Positions 45,389 to 53,501 of a stretch of 64,000 nucleotides of DNA are shown piece by piece. The first letter of the stretch is position 1. The number at the start of each line of letters is the position of its first letter. Origin of the DNA: DASZPL01 sp035550315 (GTDB lineage: Bacteria; Actinomycetota; Actinomycetes; JAFAQI01); NCBI GenBank assembly GCA_035550315.1, contig DASZPL010000098.1, forward strand, positions 1 to 64,000, given 5' to 3'. A program made the translations under genes and the position numbers. A model generated the notes under the pieces. It made no database searches and was not told the DNA's origin. It saw only the letters and a program-made list of their open reading frames with translations.

Positions 45389-46189
45389 ATGATGCGTCCG
45401 ACCCGCTTCGCTGCCCCCAGGCCTGCCACCGTCGTGATCGTCGCTTTGCTCGCCATCGCCGTCGGCCTGACGACGACGGCCGGCTCACTGCGGGCCGCGG
45501 CCGGAGCCCGGCTGATGGCTCACCGCACGGCAACCGCGCACGCCTATCACCGCTCGGCGGTGCAGCACGCCGAGCTCATCCCGGCGACGACATTGCGAGC
45601 CAGGCTGCTCGGACGCACGCCCGGCTTCCCGTCGGCGACCGCACGGCATCCGAACCGCCACATCTCCGGCACGTGGTACGGCCAGGTCTCGATCCTGCCG
45701 GTGATCAAGCGGCAAGGTAACCGGCTGAAAGTCCGGCTGCCGCGCCGCCCCAACGAGTCGACCACCTGGGTACGCCGCTCGCGCGTGCAGCTGCTGCGCA
45801 CGCACTACGCCATCGTCATCGACCTGTCACAGCGCCGGCTCTACTGGTACAAGCGCGGCGAGCCGCAGGGTTCCTACCCGATCGGTGTCGGCAAGCCGTC
45901 GACTCCGACGCCGACCGGCAACTTCTTCATCGCGTTCCATGCCACGCCGCCGCCGGGCGAGGACTACGGGCCGCAGGTGCTGGAGACGTCAGCGCACTCG
46001 AACGTGTTCCAGACGTTCGGCGCCGGGACCCACGACGCCATCATCGCGATCCACGGCCCGATCTTCACCGACCGTCAGATCGGCCGGAACGGCACCGCGA
46101 TCTCGCACGGCTGCATCCGGATGCACATCAGTCAGCTGCGGCAGATCCTGTTCCTGCCCAAGGGCACACCGGTCGTCATCACCCACTAG
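45389..46189 (+). CDS. L,D-transpeptidase (YkuD/ErfK), copy 1
   Basis: 266 residues; a second ATG follows immediately, and a GAGGA site favours either. An N-terminal helix (TVVIVALLAIAVGLTTTAG) anchors or exports the protein. A linker precedes the YkuD domain, which carries the catalytic AISHGCIRMH with Cys near residue 242 and the upstream IHGP histidine. These enzymes make 3-3 cross-links in peptidoglycan or attach proteins. A paralogue lies at 49150 with the same arrangement. The longer frame from 44861 is antisense to the reductase gene. Confidence 0.9.
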   Translation: MMRPTRFAAPRPATVVIVALLAIAVGLTTTAGSLRAAAGARLMAHRTATAHAYHRSAVQHAELIPATTLRARLLGRTPGFPSATARHPNRHISGTWYGQVSILPVIKRQGNRLKVRLPRRPNESTTWVRRSRVQLLRTHYAIVIDLSQRRLYWYKRGEPQGSYPIGVGKPSTPTPTGNFFIAFHATPPPGEDYGPQVLETSAHSNVFQTFGAGTHDAIIAIHGPIFTDRQIGRNGTAISHGCIRMHISQLRQILFLPKGTPVVITH

Positions 46190-47465
46190 CCGGCCGGACG
46201 CCGGCGGCGGCCTCCCGGGCACGGTGGACGGCCGGGTTGTAACACGCGCCCCGCATGCCGAGCAGCTGCGCGGGCACGCAGCGGTTGGAGTTCTGGCACA
46301 ACGCCGGGGCAGCATCGCCGGCCAGGATTCGCTCGGCCAAGTCGGGCTCGGCGTAGAACGGCCGGCCGATGCCGACCATGTCCGCGGCGCCGCTGTCGAG
46401 GATCGAGCGGACCTCGGTCGCGGTGCGGATGCCGCCCACCGCGAACACCGGGATGTCGACCTGCGTCGACGCGGCGGTGAACAGCTCCCGGTTCCAGACC
46501 GGGCTGAACGGCGCGCGCCTGCCGCCCCACCAGAAGCCGGCCTTGATGGTGGCGCGACGCGTCCGGCCGGGTGCGGCTCGTTGCAGGCGAGCGGCCATCG
46601 CCCGGTTGGTCCGGAAACTGTCCGGTGCGTCACCGCGCGAGAGCGTGGCGTCGGGAAAGACCGACACCGTCACCGGCGTGACGGCGTCGAAACCCCACTC
46701 GGCCACCAACCGGCAGAGGCGCAGCGCCTCAGCCGTGTCGGTGTGCGGCAACCCGAGCGGCGCGACCTCGGCAGGCACCTTGACGGTGCAGGGGAAATCG
46801 GCGCCGGCCCGGTCCGCCACCGCGCGCCGGATCAGGTGCAAGACCCGCGCGCGGTTCTCGAGCGAACCACCGAACTCGTCGGCGCGCCGGTTGTAGAACG
46901 GCGAGAGGAACTGGTCGAGCAATTTCGCGTTCGCTGAGCCGAGCTGGAAACCGTCGTACCCGGCTTCTCTCGCCCAGGCGGCGACGTCGCCGTAGCGGTC
47001 TGCCATCGCGTGCACCTCGGCCGTCGTCATCACATGCACCGGCACGCCGCGAAACTGCGGCCTTAGCAGCCTCGGGATAGGCGATGCCGCGAGCACCGGG
47101 CCTCGGCGCTGCCCGGCGTAAGGCTCGTGCCACGCCTCCATCGCGTAGATGCCGCCGTGGCCGGCCTGCAGCATGATGCCGGCGCCGGCGGCGTGCACCG
47201 CGTCGACCATGGGCGCCAGCCGCAGCACCTTCTCGCGGCTGTCGACGCACGTCATGCCGGGCGACGTGCGGCCTTCGGGCCAGATGCACGACGATCCCTG
47301 GATGATGAGGCCGATCCCGGTCTCGGCGTTGGCGACGAACTGCTCGGCGTAGGTCGCGACAGCGTCGTCGCCGTCACCGGCGCCTTCCAGCACCGGCGCG
47401 CGGTAGAGCCGGTTGCGAATGGTCGCGCCGCCGAGGCGCAACGGCTGGTGCAAGCGCTCCGGCAC
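46179..47465 (-). CDS. Old-yellow-enzyme-family NADH:flavin oxidoreductase, altered active site
   Basis: 428 residues from GTG. The FMN barrel is evident (SPFYNRRADEFGGSLENRAR, PVFAVGGIRTATEVRSILDS). The catalytic pair normally written HGAH or HxxN is GSAN here (GFQLGSANAKLLDQFLSP), so the first histidine is missing. A C-terminal Cys-rich stretch (CQNSNRCVPAQLLGMRGAC) resembles the Fe-S motif of 2,4-dienoyl-CoA reductase-like proteins but with one cysteine fewer. It may have a different chemistry. The 3' end overlaps L,D-transpeptidase 1 by 11 bases. Confidence 0.82.
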   Translation of the reverse strand: MPERLHQPLRLGGATIRNRLYRAPVLEGAGDGDDAVATYAEQFVANAETGIGLIIQGSSCIWPEGRTSPGMTCVDSREKVLRLAPMVDAVHAAGAGIMLQAGHGGIYAMEAWHEPYAGQRRGPVLAASPIPRLLRPQFRGVPVHVMTTAEVHAMADRYGDVAAWAREAGYDGFQLGSANAKLLDQFLSPFYNRRADEFGGSLENRARVLHLIRRAVADRAGADFPCTVKVPAEVAPLGLPHTDTAEALRLCRLVAEWGFDAVTPVTVSVFPDATLSRGDAPDSFRTNRAMAARLQRAAPGRTRRATIKAGFWWGGRRAPFSPVWNRELFTAASTQVDIPVFAVGGIRTATEVRSILDSGAADMVGIGRPFYAEPDLAERILAGDAAPALCQNSNRCVPAQLLGMRGACYNPAVHRAREAAAGVRPASG

Positions 47466-47519
47466 GTGCCCATCATGACCGAGCCGGTGGCTCGCGGCAC
47501 GTCCTACCGGCAGCCGCGG

Positions 47520-48053
47520 TTACCCGTCGCTGCCGTGGTCATCGCCGCGGTCGTGGTCGGCGCTGTCGTGACCGTGGTCGTCGCCCGTCTCGTCCTCGAT
47601 CTTCTTGCCATGCGGGCTGACGACGTACCACTCGGCACCGAACTGACGCAGGCCCTCGCCGTGGTGCTGGCGACTGCTATTGTCGCCGGAGTAGAAGTAG
47701 AGCGGGTGGCCGAAGTAGCGCACCTGTCCGGTTGACGTGCGGCTCAGATGGCTGGCGCTGATGTGCGCACCGGCGCGCGCAGCGGCCATCGATGTCACGC
47801 GTGGCCACACCGTCTGGCACTTGCTGTGGCACTCCGACTTGCCATGGCGATCAGCCTCGAACAGGTACATCACGTGGCCGGATGGCGTCGAGACGACGCG
47901 GCCGAGCGATGTATGCACGCTGGCAATGGTCCGGTGGTTCGGAGCACTAGCGGCCGCAGCGGAGAGGGTTGCGGCACTGGCGACGAGGCCGGCGCCGGCA
48001 ACTGCGGCGCTGAGTACGACGGCACGGCGCTTCGTACGGGACGTAGCGAGCAT
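47520..48053 (-). CDS. Secreted COG4315-type protein with His/Asp-rich tail
   Basis: 177 residues with a signal peptide (about residues 1-36, ending ASAAAASA). The middle has the repeated motif of COG4315 secreted proteins (MYLFEADRHGKSECHSKC followed by TVWPR, and YFGHPLYFYSGD). The last 28 residues are almost all Asp, His and Gly (DDHGHDSADHDRGDDHGSDG), suggesting metal binding. The domain is known from secreted actinobacterial proteins of unknown function. Confidence 0.82.
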   Translation of the reverse strand: MLATSRTKRRAVVLSAAVAGAGLVASAATLSAAAASAPNHRTIASVHTSLGRVVSTPSGHVMYLFEADRHGKSECHSKCQTVWPRVTSMAAARAGAHISASHLSRTSTGQVRYFGHPLYFYSGDNSSRQHHGEGLRQFGAEWYVVSPHGKKIEDETGDDHGHDSADHDRGDDHGSDG

Positions 48054-48189
48054 GTCTGCCCTTTCGGTGCGGATTGTCCGGTCATCCAGCCCCTACGAGG
48101 CCCTTCGGCGGGTGGTTCACCATCCGGCCGACGCGCCGGGATAGTGCCGATAAAGTCACCGCACGGTTAGCAGTCGGGGGGCGAACTCA

Positions 48190-49056
48190 ATGAACCGCAC
48201 GCTCGCAGCTCTAGTGGCAGTCGGCGCCATTGCTGGTTCCGGATCGGCCGTCGCCGCGCCGACCGGCGCGACGGCGCCGCACGTCGTGCTCGTCAAGCAC
48301 GGGGTCGGCACCGACCGGACCCGGCCATTCTCGGTGGGCGGTAGCTGGCATCTGCGCTATCACTTCAGTTGCCGCGCGGTCGGCCACGTCGCGAAGTTCA
48401 AGGTCACGGTGACTCACCGGAGTGGCGCACCGAGCACCGCGGATGCCGGACCGGCACGGCGAGCGCTGTCGGGGCACGGCTCCGAATTCGAGCCGCGTGG
48501 GGGCCACTACTACCTCGACGTCTCGTCGCCCTGCCACTGGACCGTGAAGGTCGTCACCGGGCCGCGGCCGACCGAGACGGAGCTCAAAGGCGAGTTGTTG
48601 ACGCTGAACGACCTCCCGATCGGGTGGGGAATCGCCGATGCCGGTCCCAACCGCGACGGCCCACTCGGCTTCTGCGCGCTCCCCGAGGCGACGAGCGGTT
48701 TCAGCCGCGCTGCCGTGGTCTTCCAGGACGGGTCGACCGGCTTGGTGGCCGGCGAGGTCCTGCGCGGCTTCAACAGCGCCAGTGACGCCGAGGGCTACTT
48801 CCTCGACCACGACAGCGCGGCGCTGTCCTGCACGACGTACACCGCCGGCGGCAAGACGTATCAGATTCAAGCGACGGACTTTCCGTCGCTGGGGGACCGC
48901 TCGTTCGCCGTGGAGATCACCAACAACGGCGTGGTGCTCGACGAGGCGTTCATCCAGGTCGGGCACACGATCGTCCAGGTGTCGACCGCGGGTGCCGCGT
49001 CGCAACCGAGCTTGGAGCTACGGCTCGCGCAGCGGGCGATTCCGCGGGTGCAGTGA
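48190..49056 (+). CDS. Secreted protein of unknown function, possible PknH-type sensor fold at the C-terminus
   Basis: 288 residues with a signal peptide (MNRTLAALVAVGAIAGSGSAVAA, cleaved near residue 23). From about residue 140 the sequence (LLTLNDLPIGWGIAD ... GEVLRGFNSASDAEGYFLDH) recalls the extracellular sensor domains of PknH/LpqQ-like proteins, with Cys residues that may pair. The N-terminal half is not recognised. It lies between two L,D-transpeptidase genes and next to another secreted protein. Confidence 0.72.
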   Translation: MNRTLAALVAVGAIAGSGSAVAAPTGATAPHVVLVKHGVGTDRTRPFSVGGSWHLRYHFSCRAVGHVAKFKVTVTHRSGAPSTADAGPARRALSGHGSEFEPRGGHYYLDVSSPCHWTVKVVTGPRPTETELKGELLTLNDLPIGWGIADAGPNRDGPLGFCALPEATSGFSRAAVVFQDGSTGLVAGEVLRGFNSASDAEGYFLDHDSAALSCTTYTAGGKTYQIQATDFPSLGDRSFAVEITNNGVVLDEAFIQVGHTIVQVSTAGAASQPSLELRLAQRAIPRVQ

Positions 49057-49149
49057 GCCGCGAGCGCCGTACGTCGGACCTGTACGACGCTTAGAATTCG
49101 GACAACCCGCTCAGTTGGGCGCGGCGAACCGTAGAGCGAGGTTGTCACG

Positions 49150-50055
49150 ATGACGAAGGCCGCCCGGCGCGGCGTCATTGCCGGCGGATGCGCCATCGCT
49201 GCCGTCGTCGCAGTCCTCACCGGGTTGTCGATCACCGGCTCGTTCGGCTCGTCGGCCGCACATGGCGTTGCGACCCAGACGGCGGCGCACCACGCATCGG
49301 TCGGCCATCAAGCCGGGCATGCGGCGCGCCGCGGTCACGGCAGCCATGTGCGCCGGTTGCTCGGGCGCGACCACACCACCACGATCATTGGTGCGTCAAC
49401 CCCATCGGTCCCGGCACCGACCGGGCGCTGGATCCGCCATCACGTCAACGTGCCGTCGTTCACGGTGCTCGCTCGGCTGCACGGGGCGACACCGGGTTAC
49501 GAATCCGCGACGGCGCCGCTGCGCTCGATGATCGTCCCCGGCGCGTGGTACGGCCGGACGTCGATCCTGCCCGTGATCCGGCAGACCGCGGATCGGGTCC
49601 TCGTCCGGCTGGCGCGCCGGCCCAACGAGTCCACGATTTGGGTGAACCGGAAGGACGTCACCCTCGGAAGCACTTCCGACGCCATCGTCGTCGACATCCC
49701 GGCCCACCACCTCTACCTGTTCGAGAACGGCCGGACCCAGGCGTCGTTCCCGGTCGGGGTCGGCGCGCCCGCAACCCCGACGCCTCGCGGCACCTACTTC
49801 GTCGCGTTCCACGCACCGCCGACCAACTACTCGTACGGCCCGGTCATGCTCGAGACCTCCGCGCATTCGAACGTGTATCAGACCTTCGAGGGCGGCAACG
49901 ACGCGATCATCGCGATCCACGGCCCGGTCGGCTCCGACGCCGAGATCGGCAGTCACGGCGCCGCCATTTCCAACGGCTGCATCCGGATGCACTCCAGCCA
50001 GCTGGCCCGGATCGCCAACGTCCCTGACGGCACGCCGATCCTGCTCGTCGGCTGA
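49150..50055 (+). CDS. L,D-transpeptidase (YkuD/ErfK), copy 2
   Basis: 301 residues with an N-terminal export helix. The region before the domain (WYGRTSILPVI, RRPNESTIWV) matches that of copy 1 (WYGQVSILPVI, RRPNESTTWV), so the two are paralogues. The catalytic motif is AISNGCIRMH, where copy 1 has SHGC; both forms exist in the family. It should act in the cell wall, forming 3-3 cross-links or attaching proteins. The stop codon lies inside a nested hairpin shared with the convergent DinB remnant. Confidence 0.9.
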   Translation: MTKAARRGVIAGGCAIAAVVAVLTGLSITGSFGSSAAHGVATQTAAHHASVGHQAGHAARRGHGSHVRRLLGRDHTTTIIGASTPSVPAPTGRWIRHHVNVPSFTVLARLHGATPGYESATAPLRSMIVPGAWYGRTSILPVIRQTADRVLVRLARRPNESTIWVNRKDVTLGSTSDAIVVDIPAHHLYLFENGRTQASFPVGVGAPATPTPRGTYFVAFHAPPTNYSYGPVMLETSAHSNVYQTFEGGNDAIIAIHGPVGSDAEIGSHGAAISNGCIRMHSSQLARIANVPDGTPILLVG

Positions 50056-50094
50056 CGGCTTGCCGGCAACCGGCGCCGGCACTGTGTCGTCAGC
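50051..50094. terminator. Bidirectional nested hairpin between L,D-transpeptidase 2 and the DinB remnant
   Basis: GCTGACG (50051-50057) pairs with 50088-50094, and inside it TGCCGG (50061-50066) pairs with 50076-50081. The outer stem contains the stop codons of both convergent genes. Position and symmetry fit a two-way terminator. Confidence 0.6.
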
Positions 50095-50490
50095 GTCCGG
50101 TCGTTCCGTCGATCGGCTCGCGCAAGATGTCGGCGTGCCCGGCGTGCCGCGTGGTCTCGCCGCTCATGTGCGCGACCACCCAGCGGACGGTCTGATCCGT
50201 GTCGCCGAGGGCTTCGCGGTGAGATCGTCGAATGACACGCGCGCGAGGATCGCGTCACTGGCCGCGATGGCGTCGCGAGAAGCCTGGAGCACCGCCGCCA
50301 CCGGCCGCGTCGGTGGGACGTCCATGCTGAAGTCGAAGTCATCGGCACCCTCCCCGGCAACGTGATAGCCGAACCAGTGGCGCTCCCCGTCGGTCAGGTG
50401 TTGGACCAGGCCGAGCAGCGAAGACCAGGGCGGTGTCGGCCTCGCCGCCGTCGTTACGCGGCACCGGCTCTCGCTGCGCCGATCCGGCAT
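50090..50490 (-). pseudogene. DinB/DUF664-family remnant, truncated and frameshifted
   Basis: From the ATG at 50490 the frame gives the DinB-like SLLGLVQHLTDGERHWFGYH and runs to SFDDLTAKPS. It then leaves the family sequence and reaches an early stop at 50164. The next frame, from about 50205, continues the family C-terminus: GDTDQTVRWVVAHMSGETTRHAGHAD and DILREPIDGTTGR, ending at 50090. A missing base in the C-run of AAGCCCTCGG explains the shift. About 50 N-terminal residues usual in DUF664 proteins are also absent. DinB proteins are metal-binding four-helix bundles, often thiol transferases. A sequencing error could cause the shift but not the missing N-terminus. Confidence 0.75.
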
Positions 50491-50499
50491 AATGCCGGC

Positions 50500-50859
50500 G
50501 TGAAGCCGCTTGCGGTGCACCACGTCTCGATCAATGTTTCGGACGTCGATGAGGCACTGGCCTTCTACGTCGACCGGCTCGGATTGGTGCCGCGCACCGA
50601 TCGTCCCGACTTCGGCGTTGCCGGCGCCTGGCTCAACGCCGGTAACCAGCAGGTGCACCTGATCCAGGCCGATGCGCCGCCCCACGTCGGCCAGCACTTC
50701 GCGCTCCAAGTGGCCGACCTCGACGCGGTCGTCGACGAGCTTCGCGGCGAGGGACTCGACGTCAGCGACGCCGTTGCGGTCGGAACCGGTCGGCAGGCGT
50801 TCCTGATCGACCCTTCCGGCAACGGCGTCGAGCTGCACGAAGTAGCGCCCGCCCGCTGA
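50500..50859 (+). CDS. VOC-superfamily (glyoxalase-like) protein
   Basis: 119 residues from GTG; an earlier start at 50362 would read through the DinB remnant's antisense. It begins VKPLAVHHVSINVSDVDEAL and includes FYVDRLGLVPR, QVHLIQADAPPHVGQHFALQ (in part) and FLIDPSGNGVELHE, with His and Glu metal ligands in the usual places. Its stop codon overlaps the proposed CTG start of the next gene (CTGA). Substrate unknown. Confidence 0.88.
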   Translation: MKPLAVHHVSINVSDVDEALAFYVDRLGLVPRTDRPDFGVAGAWLNAGNQQVHLIQADAPPHVGQHFALQVADLDAVVDELRGEGLDVSDAVAVGTGRQAFLIDPSGNGVELHEVAPAR

Positions 50860-51371
50860 CCGCGTTTCACCTGGAGCGACTGCGCGCCGACCACGCGCAA
50901 TCGGTCCTCGTCTTTGAGCTGGCGAACCGCGCCTACTTTGCGGCTTCGATCTCCGATCGTGGCGACGACTATTTCCGGCGCTTCACCGTGCTATTTGACG
51001 AGTTGCTGGCGGCGCAGGAGGCCGGCGAGGGCGCCTACTACCTGCTCGTCGCCGCCGACGGCTCGGTTGTGGGCCGGTTTAACTTGGAGTTCTCGGGCGA
51101 CGGAACGGCGAAGCTGGGCTACCGGGTTGCGGAGCACGCGGCGGGACAAGGGGTCGCGACGGCGACCGTGCAGGAGATCTGCCGGCTCGCTAGTGAACAG
51201 CACGGGGTGCGCGTCCTCAGGGCGGCGACGTCGCTGTCGAACGTGGCCTCGCAGCGCGTGCTCCTCAAGTCCGGGTTCGTGCCGGTCGGCCCGGCCGATC
51301 CGCGTGACGTTGGCGGCAAGCTGGGTACGTGGTACGAGCGCGAACTCGTCCCGCCCGGCGGCACCAGTTAG
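50856..51371 (+). CDS. GNAT acetyltransferase, proposed CTG start
   Basis: The frame encodes a full-length GNAT of 171 residues beginning LTAFHLERLRADHAQSVL, through NRAYFAASISDRGDDYF to GYRVAEHAAGQGVATATVQE (acetyl-CoA loop) and SNVASQRVLLKSGFVPVG. No ATG, GTG or TTG exists before 50988, and starting there would remove the first 44 residues. CTG at 50856 lies exactly in a four-base overlap with the VOC stop (CTGA), like the GTGA and ATGA couplings elsewhere in this window. RimJ/RimL-type protein or small-molecule acetylation is likely. Confidence 0.75.
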   Translation: MTAFHLERLRADHAQSVLVFELANRAYFAASISDRGDDYFRRFTVLFDELLAAQEAGEGAYYLLVAADGSVVGRFNLEFSGDGTAKLGYRVAEHAAGQGVATATVQEICRLASEQHGVRVLRAATSLSNVASQRVLLKSGFVPVGPADPRDVGGKLGTWYERELVPPGGTS

Positions 51372-51418
51372 GTTCGTGACGAAGTGCTTTCCGCGCCGGC
51401 GCGAACGGGAGGAGCGCG

Positions 51419-52237
51419 ATGGCAGCCGCCGAACCGGTGACCGAAGCCACAAGCGGCGACATCACGGTCACCCTCGACGACGCCCACGTCGCCACCGTCG
51501 AGATTCATCGCCCGCCCAACAACTTCTTCGACGTGACATTGATCCGCGACATCGCGAACGCGTACGAGACCCTCGCCGCCGACACCGACGCTCGAGCGAT
51601 CGTGCTCTGCTCCGAAGGCAAACACTTCTGCGCCGGCGCCAACTTCGGCTCGACCTCGAGCGGCGACCCGGCCGCCGATGACGACGTGATCCAGGCGGGT
51701 CCGGACAAGCTGTACGCCGAAGGCGGCCGGATGCTGGCAGCGCCGCTGCCGGTCGTCGCCGCCGTACAGGGTGCAGCGATCGGCGGCGGCCTCGGCCTGG
51801 CCTGTGCTGCCGACTTCCGGGTGGCGGCTCCGGAGGCCCGGCTCGCCGCCAACTTCGCCCGGCTCGGTTTCCACCAGGGGTTCGGGCTGTCGGTGACGCT
51901 GCCGGCGATCGTCGGCTACCAAGCAGCGCTCGACCTGCTCTACACCGGCCGTCGGATCGGCGGCGAGGCTGCGCTGCAGATCGGCTTGGTCGACGACGTC
52001 GTACCCCTCGCCGAGGTGCGGGCCGCGGCGCACGCGAAGGCCGCGGAGATCGCCGAGTCGGCGCCGCTTGCGATCCGCTCCATCCGCGAGACCATGCGGG
52101 CCAAGCTGCTCGCTGACTTCCACGCGATCACCGGGCGCGAGGCCGCGGAGCAGGTCAGGCTGCGCGCGACCACCGACTTCGTCGAAGGCGTGACGTCCAC
52201 CGCTGAGCGGCGGCCACCCAACTTCGTCGGCAAGTAG
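51419..52237 (+). CDS. Enoyl-CoA hydratase/isomerase
   Basis: 272 residues from an ATG behind GGGAGGAG. The crotonase fold is seen in IVLCSEGKHFCAGANFG (first oxyanion-hole strand) and VVAAVQGAAIGGGLGLACAADF (second), with PLAIRSIRETMR near the C-terminus. It hydrates or isomerises an enoyl-CoA in beta-oxidation. First gene of a four-gene CoA module with two acyl-CoA dehydrogenases and an alpha/beta hydrolase. Confidence 0.92.
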   Translation: MAAAEPVTEATSGDITVTLDDAHVATVEIHRPPNNFFDVTLIRDIANAYETLAADTDARAIVLCSEGKHFCAGANFGSTSSGDPAADDDVIQAGPDKLYAEGGRMLAAPLPVVAAVQGAAIGGGLGLACAADFRVAAPEARLAANFARLGFHQGFGLSVTLPAIVGYQAALDLLYTGRRIGGEAALQIGLVDDVVPLAEVRAAAHAKAAEIAESAPLAIRSIRETMRAKLLADFHAITGREAAEQVRLRATTDFVEGVTSTAERRPPNFVGK

Positions 52238-52248
52238 GGGCCGCGGCG

Positions 52249-53499
52249 ATGAGCTTCGACGCGGAGGTCGTGCGGGCGGAGGTCCGCGAGTGGCTCGCAG
52301 CCAACTGGGATCCGGACTCGACGCTTGCCGAGTGGCGGGAGAAGCTCTGCGACTCCGGTTGGGGCTGCCCGACCTGGCCGCAGCAGTGGTGCGGCCGCGG
52401 GTTGCCGGCCGCCGCGCAGGCCATGGTGAGCGCGGAGTTTGCCCGGGTCGGCGGGGTTGCGCCGCCCGAAGGCGTCGGGATGCAGCTCGCCTCGCCAACC
52501 TTGCTCGAGCACGGCAGCGACGACCTCAAGGCACGGTTCCTTCGCGACACCGTCGCCGGGCGGATCATCTGGTGCCAGCTGTTTAGCGAACCGTCGGCCG
52601 GCTCCGACCTGGCCGGTCTCACGACGCGTGCGGTGCGCGATGGCGACGACTGGGTGGTGAACGGTCAGAAGGTCTGGAACACCTCCGCCCGGCACGCGGA
52701 CTATGGGCTGCTGCTCGCGCGCACCGACCCGGGCGTCCCGAAGCATCGCGGCCTTACCTACTTTGTGCTGCCGATGAAGCAGCCCGGCGTCGAGGTGCGG
52801 CCGCTGCGGCAGATGAACGGCCACGCCTCGTTCAATGAGGTCTTCCTCTCCGACGCGCGGTTGCCGGCCGACTACGTCATCGGGGAGGTCGGCGGCGGGT
52901 GGGCGGTCGCGCTGACGACGCTCGCGCATGAACGCCGGATGACGATCCAGACCCAACCGGTCGCCAAGGACGGCGGTCGGGTGGCGCGCGAGGCCTACCA
53001 GGAGTCGCTGCAGCTGCGAGAGCCGTACAAGTGGTATCCGCAGCGAGCCGGCCGGGTCGACCTCGCCATCGAGCGTGCCAAGTCGCATCCGGGCGGCCCG
53101 ACGGTACGCCGCGAGGTCGCGCGGTTGTTCGGCCTGGCATCGGTGTCGCGCTGGACCGCGGAGCGCGCGGCGGCGGCTCGTGCCGTCGGCAAGCCGCCGG
53201 GACCGGAGGGGTCGCTCGGAAAGTTGGCCAACAGCAACGTCGCCCGCGCCGCGATGCGCGTGCACGCGATGCTCGCCGGGCCCGAGGCGATGCTGGCCGG
53301 CGCGGACGGCCCCGCCGACGGCCTCGTCGCCGAGATCCTGCTCTCGGTGCCGGCCGTCTCCATCGCCGGCGGCGCCGACGAGATTCAGCGCAACATCATC
53401 GGCGAGCGCGTGCTCGGACTGCCGAAGGAGCCGTCGGTCGACACGACGATCCCGTTCGCCGAGGTGCAGAAGAACGCCACGCGACTGGCGAAGGAGTAG
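52249..53499 (+). CDS. Acyl-CoA dehydrogenase, heteromeric (steroid side-chain-like) type, subunit A
   Basis: 416 residues, 11 bases after the hydratase. FAD and substrate motifs: WCQLFSEPSAGSDLAGLTTRA, WVVNGQKVWNTSARHADYG and GGADEIQRNIIGERVLGLP. At the position of the classical catalytic Glu (YEGTSEIQ) it has GGADEIQ, so the base must lie elsewhere or in the partner. Long N-terminal-type subunits like this pair with a shorter one in mycobacterial FadE complexes that oxidise bulky steroid or branched acyl-CoAs. The second subunit lies two genes on. Confidence 0.88.
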   Translation: MSFDAEVVRAEVREWLAANWDPDSTLAEWREKLCDSGWGCPTWPQQWCGRGLPAAAQAMVSAEFARVGGVAPPEGVGMQLASPTLLEHGSDDLKARFLRDTVAGRIIWCQLFSEPSAGSDLAGLTTRAVRDGDDWVVNGQKVWNTSARHADYGLLLARTDPGVPKHRGLTYFVLPMKQPGVEVRPLRQMNGHASFNEVFLSDARLPADYVIGEVGGGWAVALTTLAHERRMTIQTQPVAKDGGRVAREAYQESLQLREPYKWYPQRAGRVDLAIERAKSHPGGPTVRREVARLFGLASVSRWTAERAAAARAVGKPPGPEGSLGKLANSNVARAAMRVHAMLAGPEAMLAGADGPADGLVAEILLSVPAVSIAGGADEIQRNIIGERVLGLPKEPSVDTTIPFAEVQKNATRLAKE

Positions 53500-53501
53500 G
53501 G

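Noticed and set aside
47474..47735. Plus-strand frame giving a membrane-like protein (MTEPVARGTSYRQPRLPVAA...)
   Set aside because: It is antisense to the His/Asp-rich tail of the COG4315 protein; the GAC and CAC codons read backwards as Val, which makes a false membrane helix.
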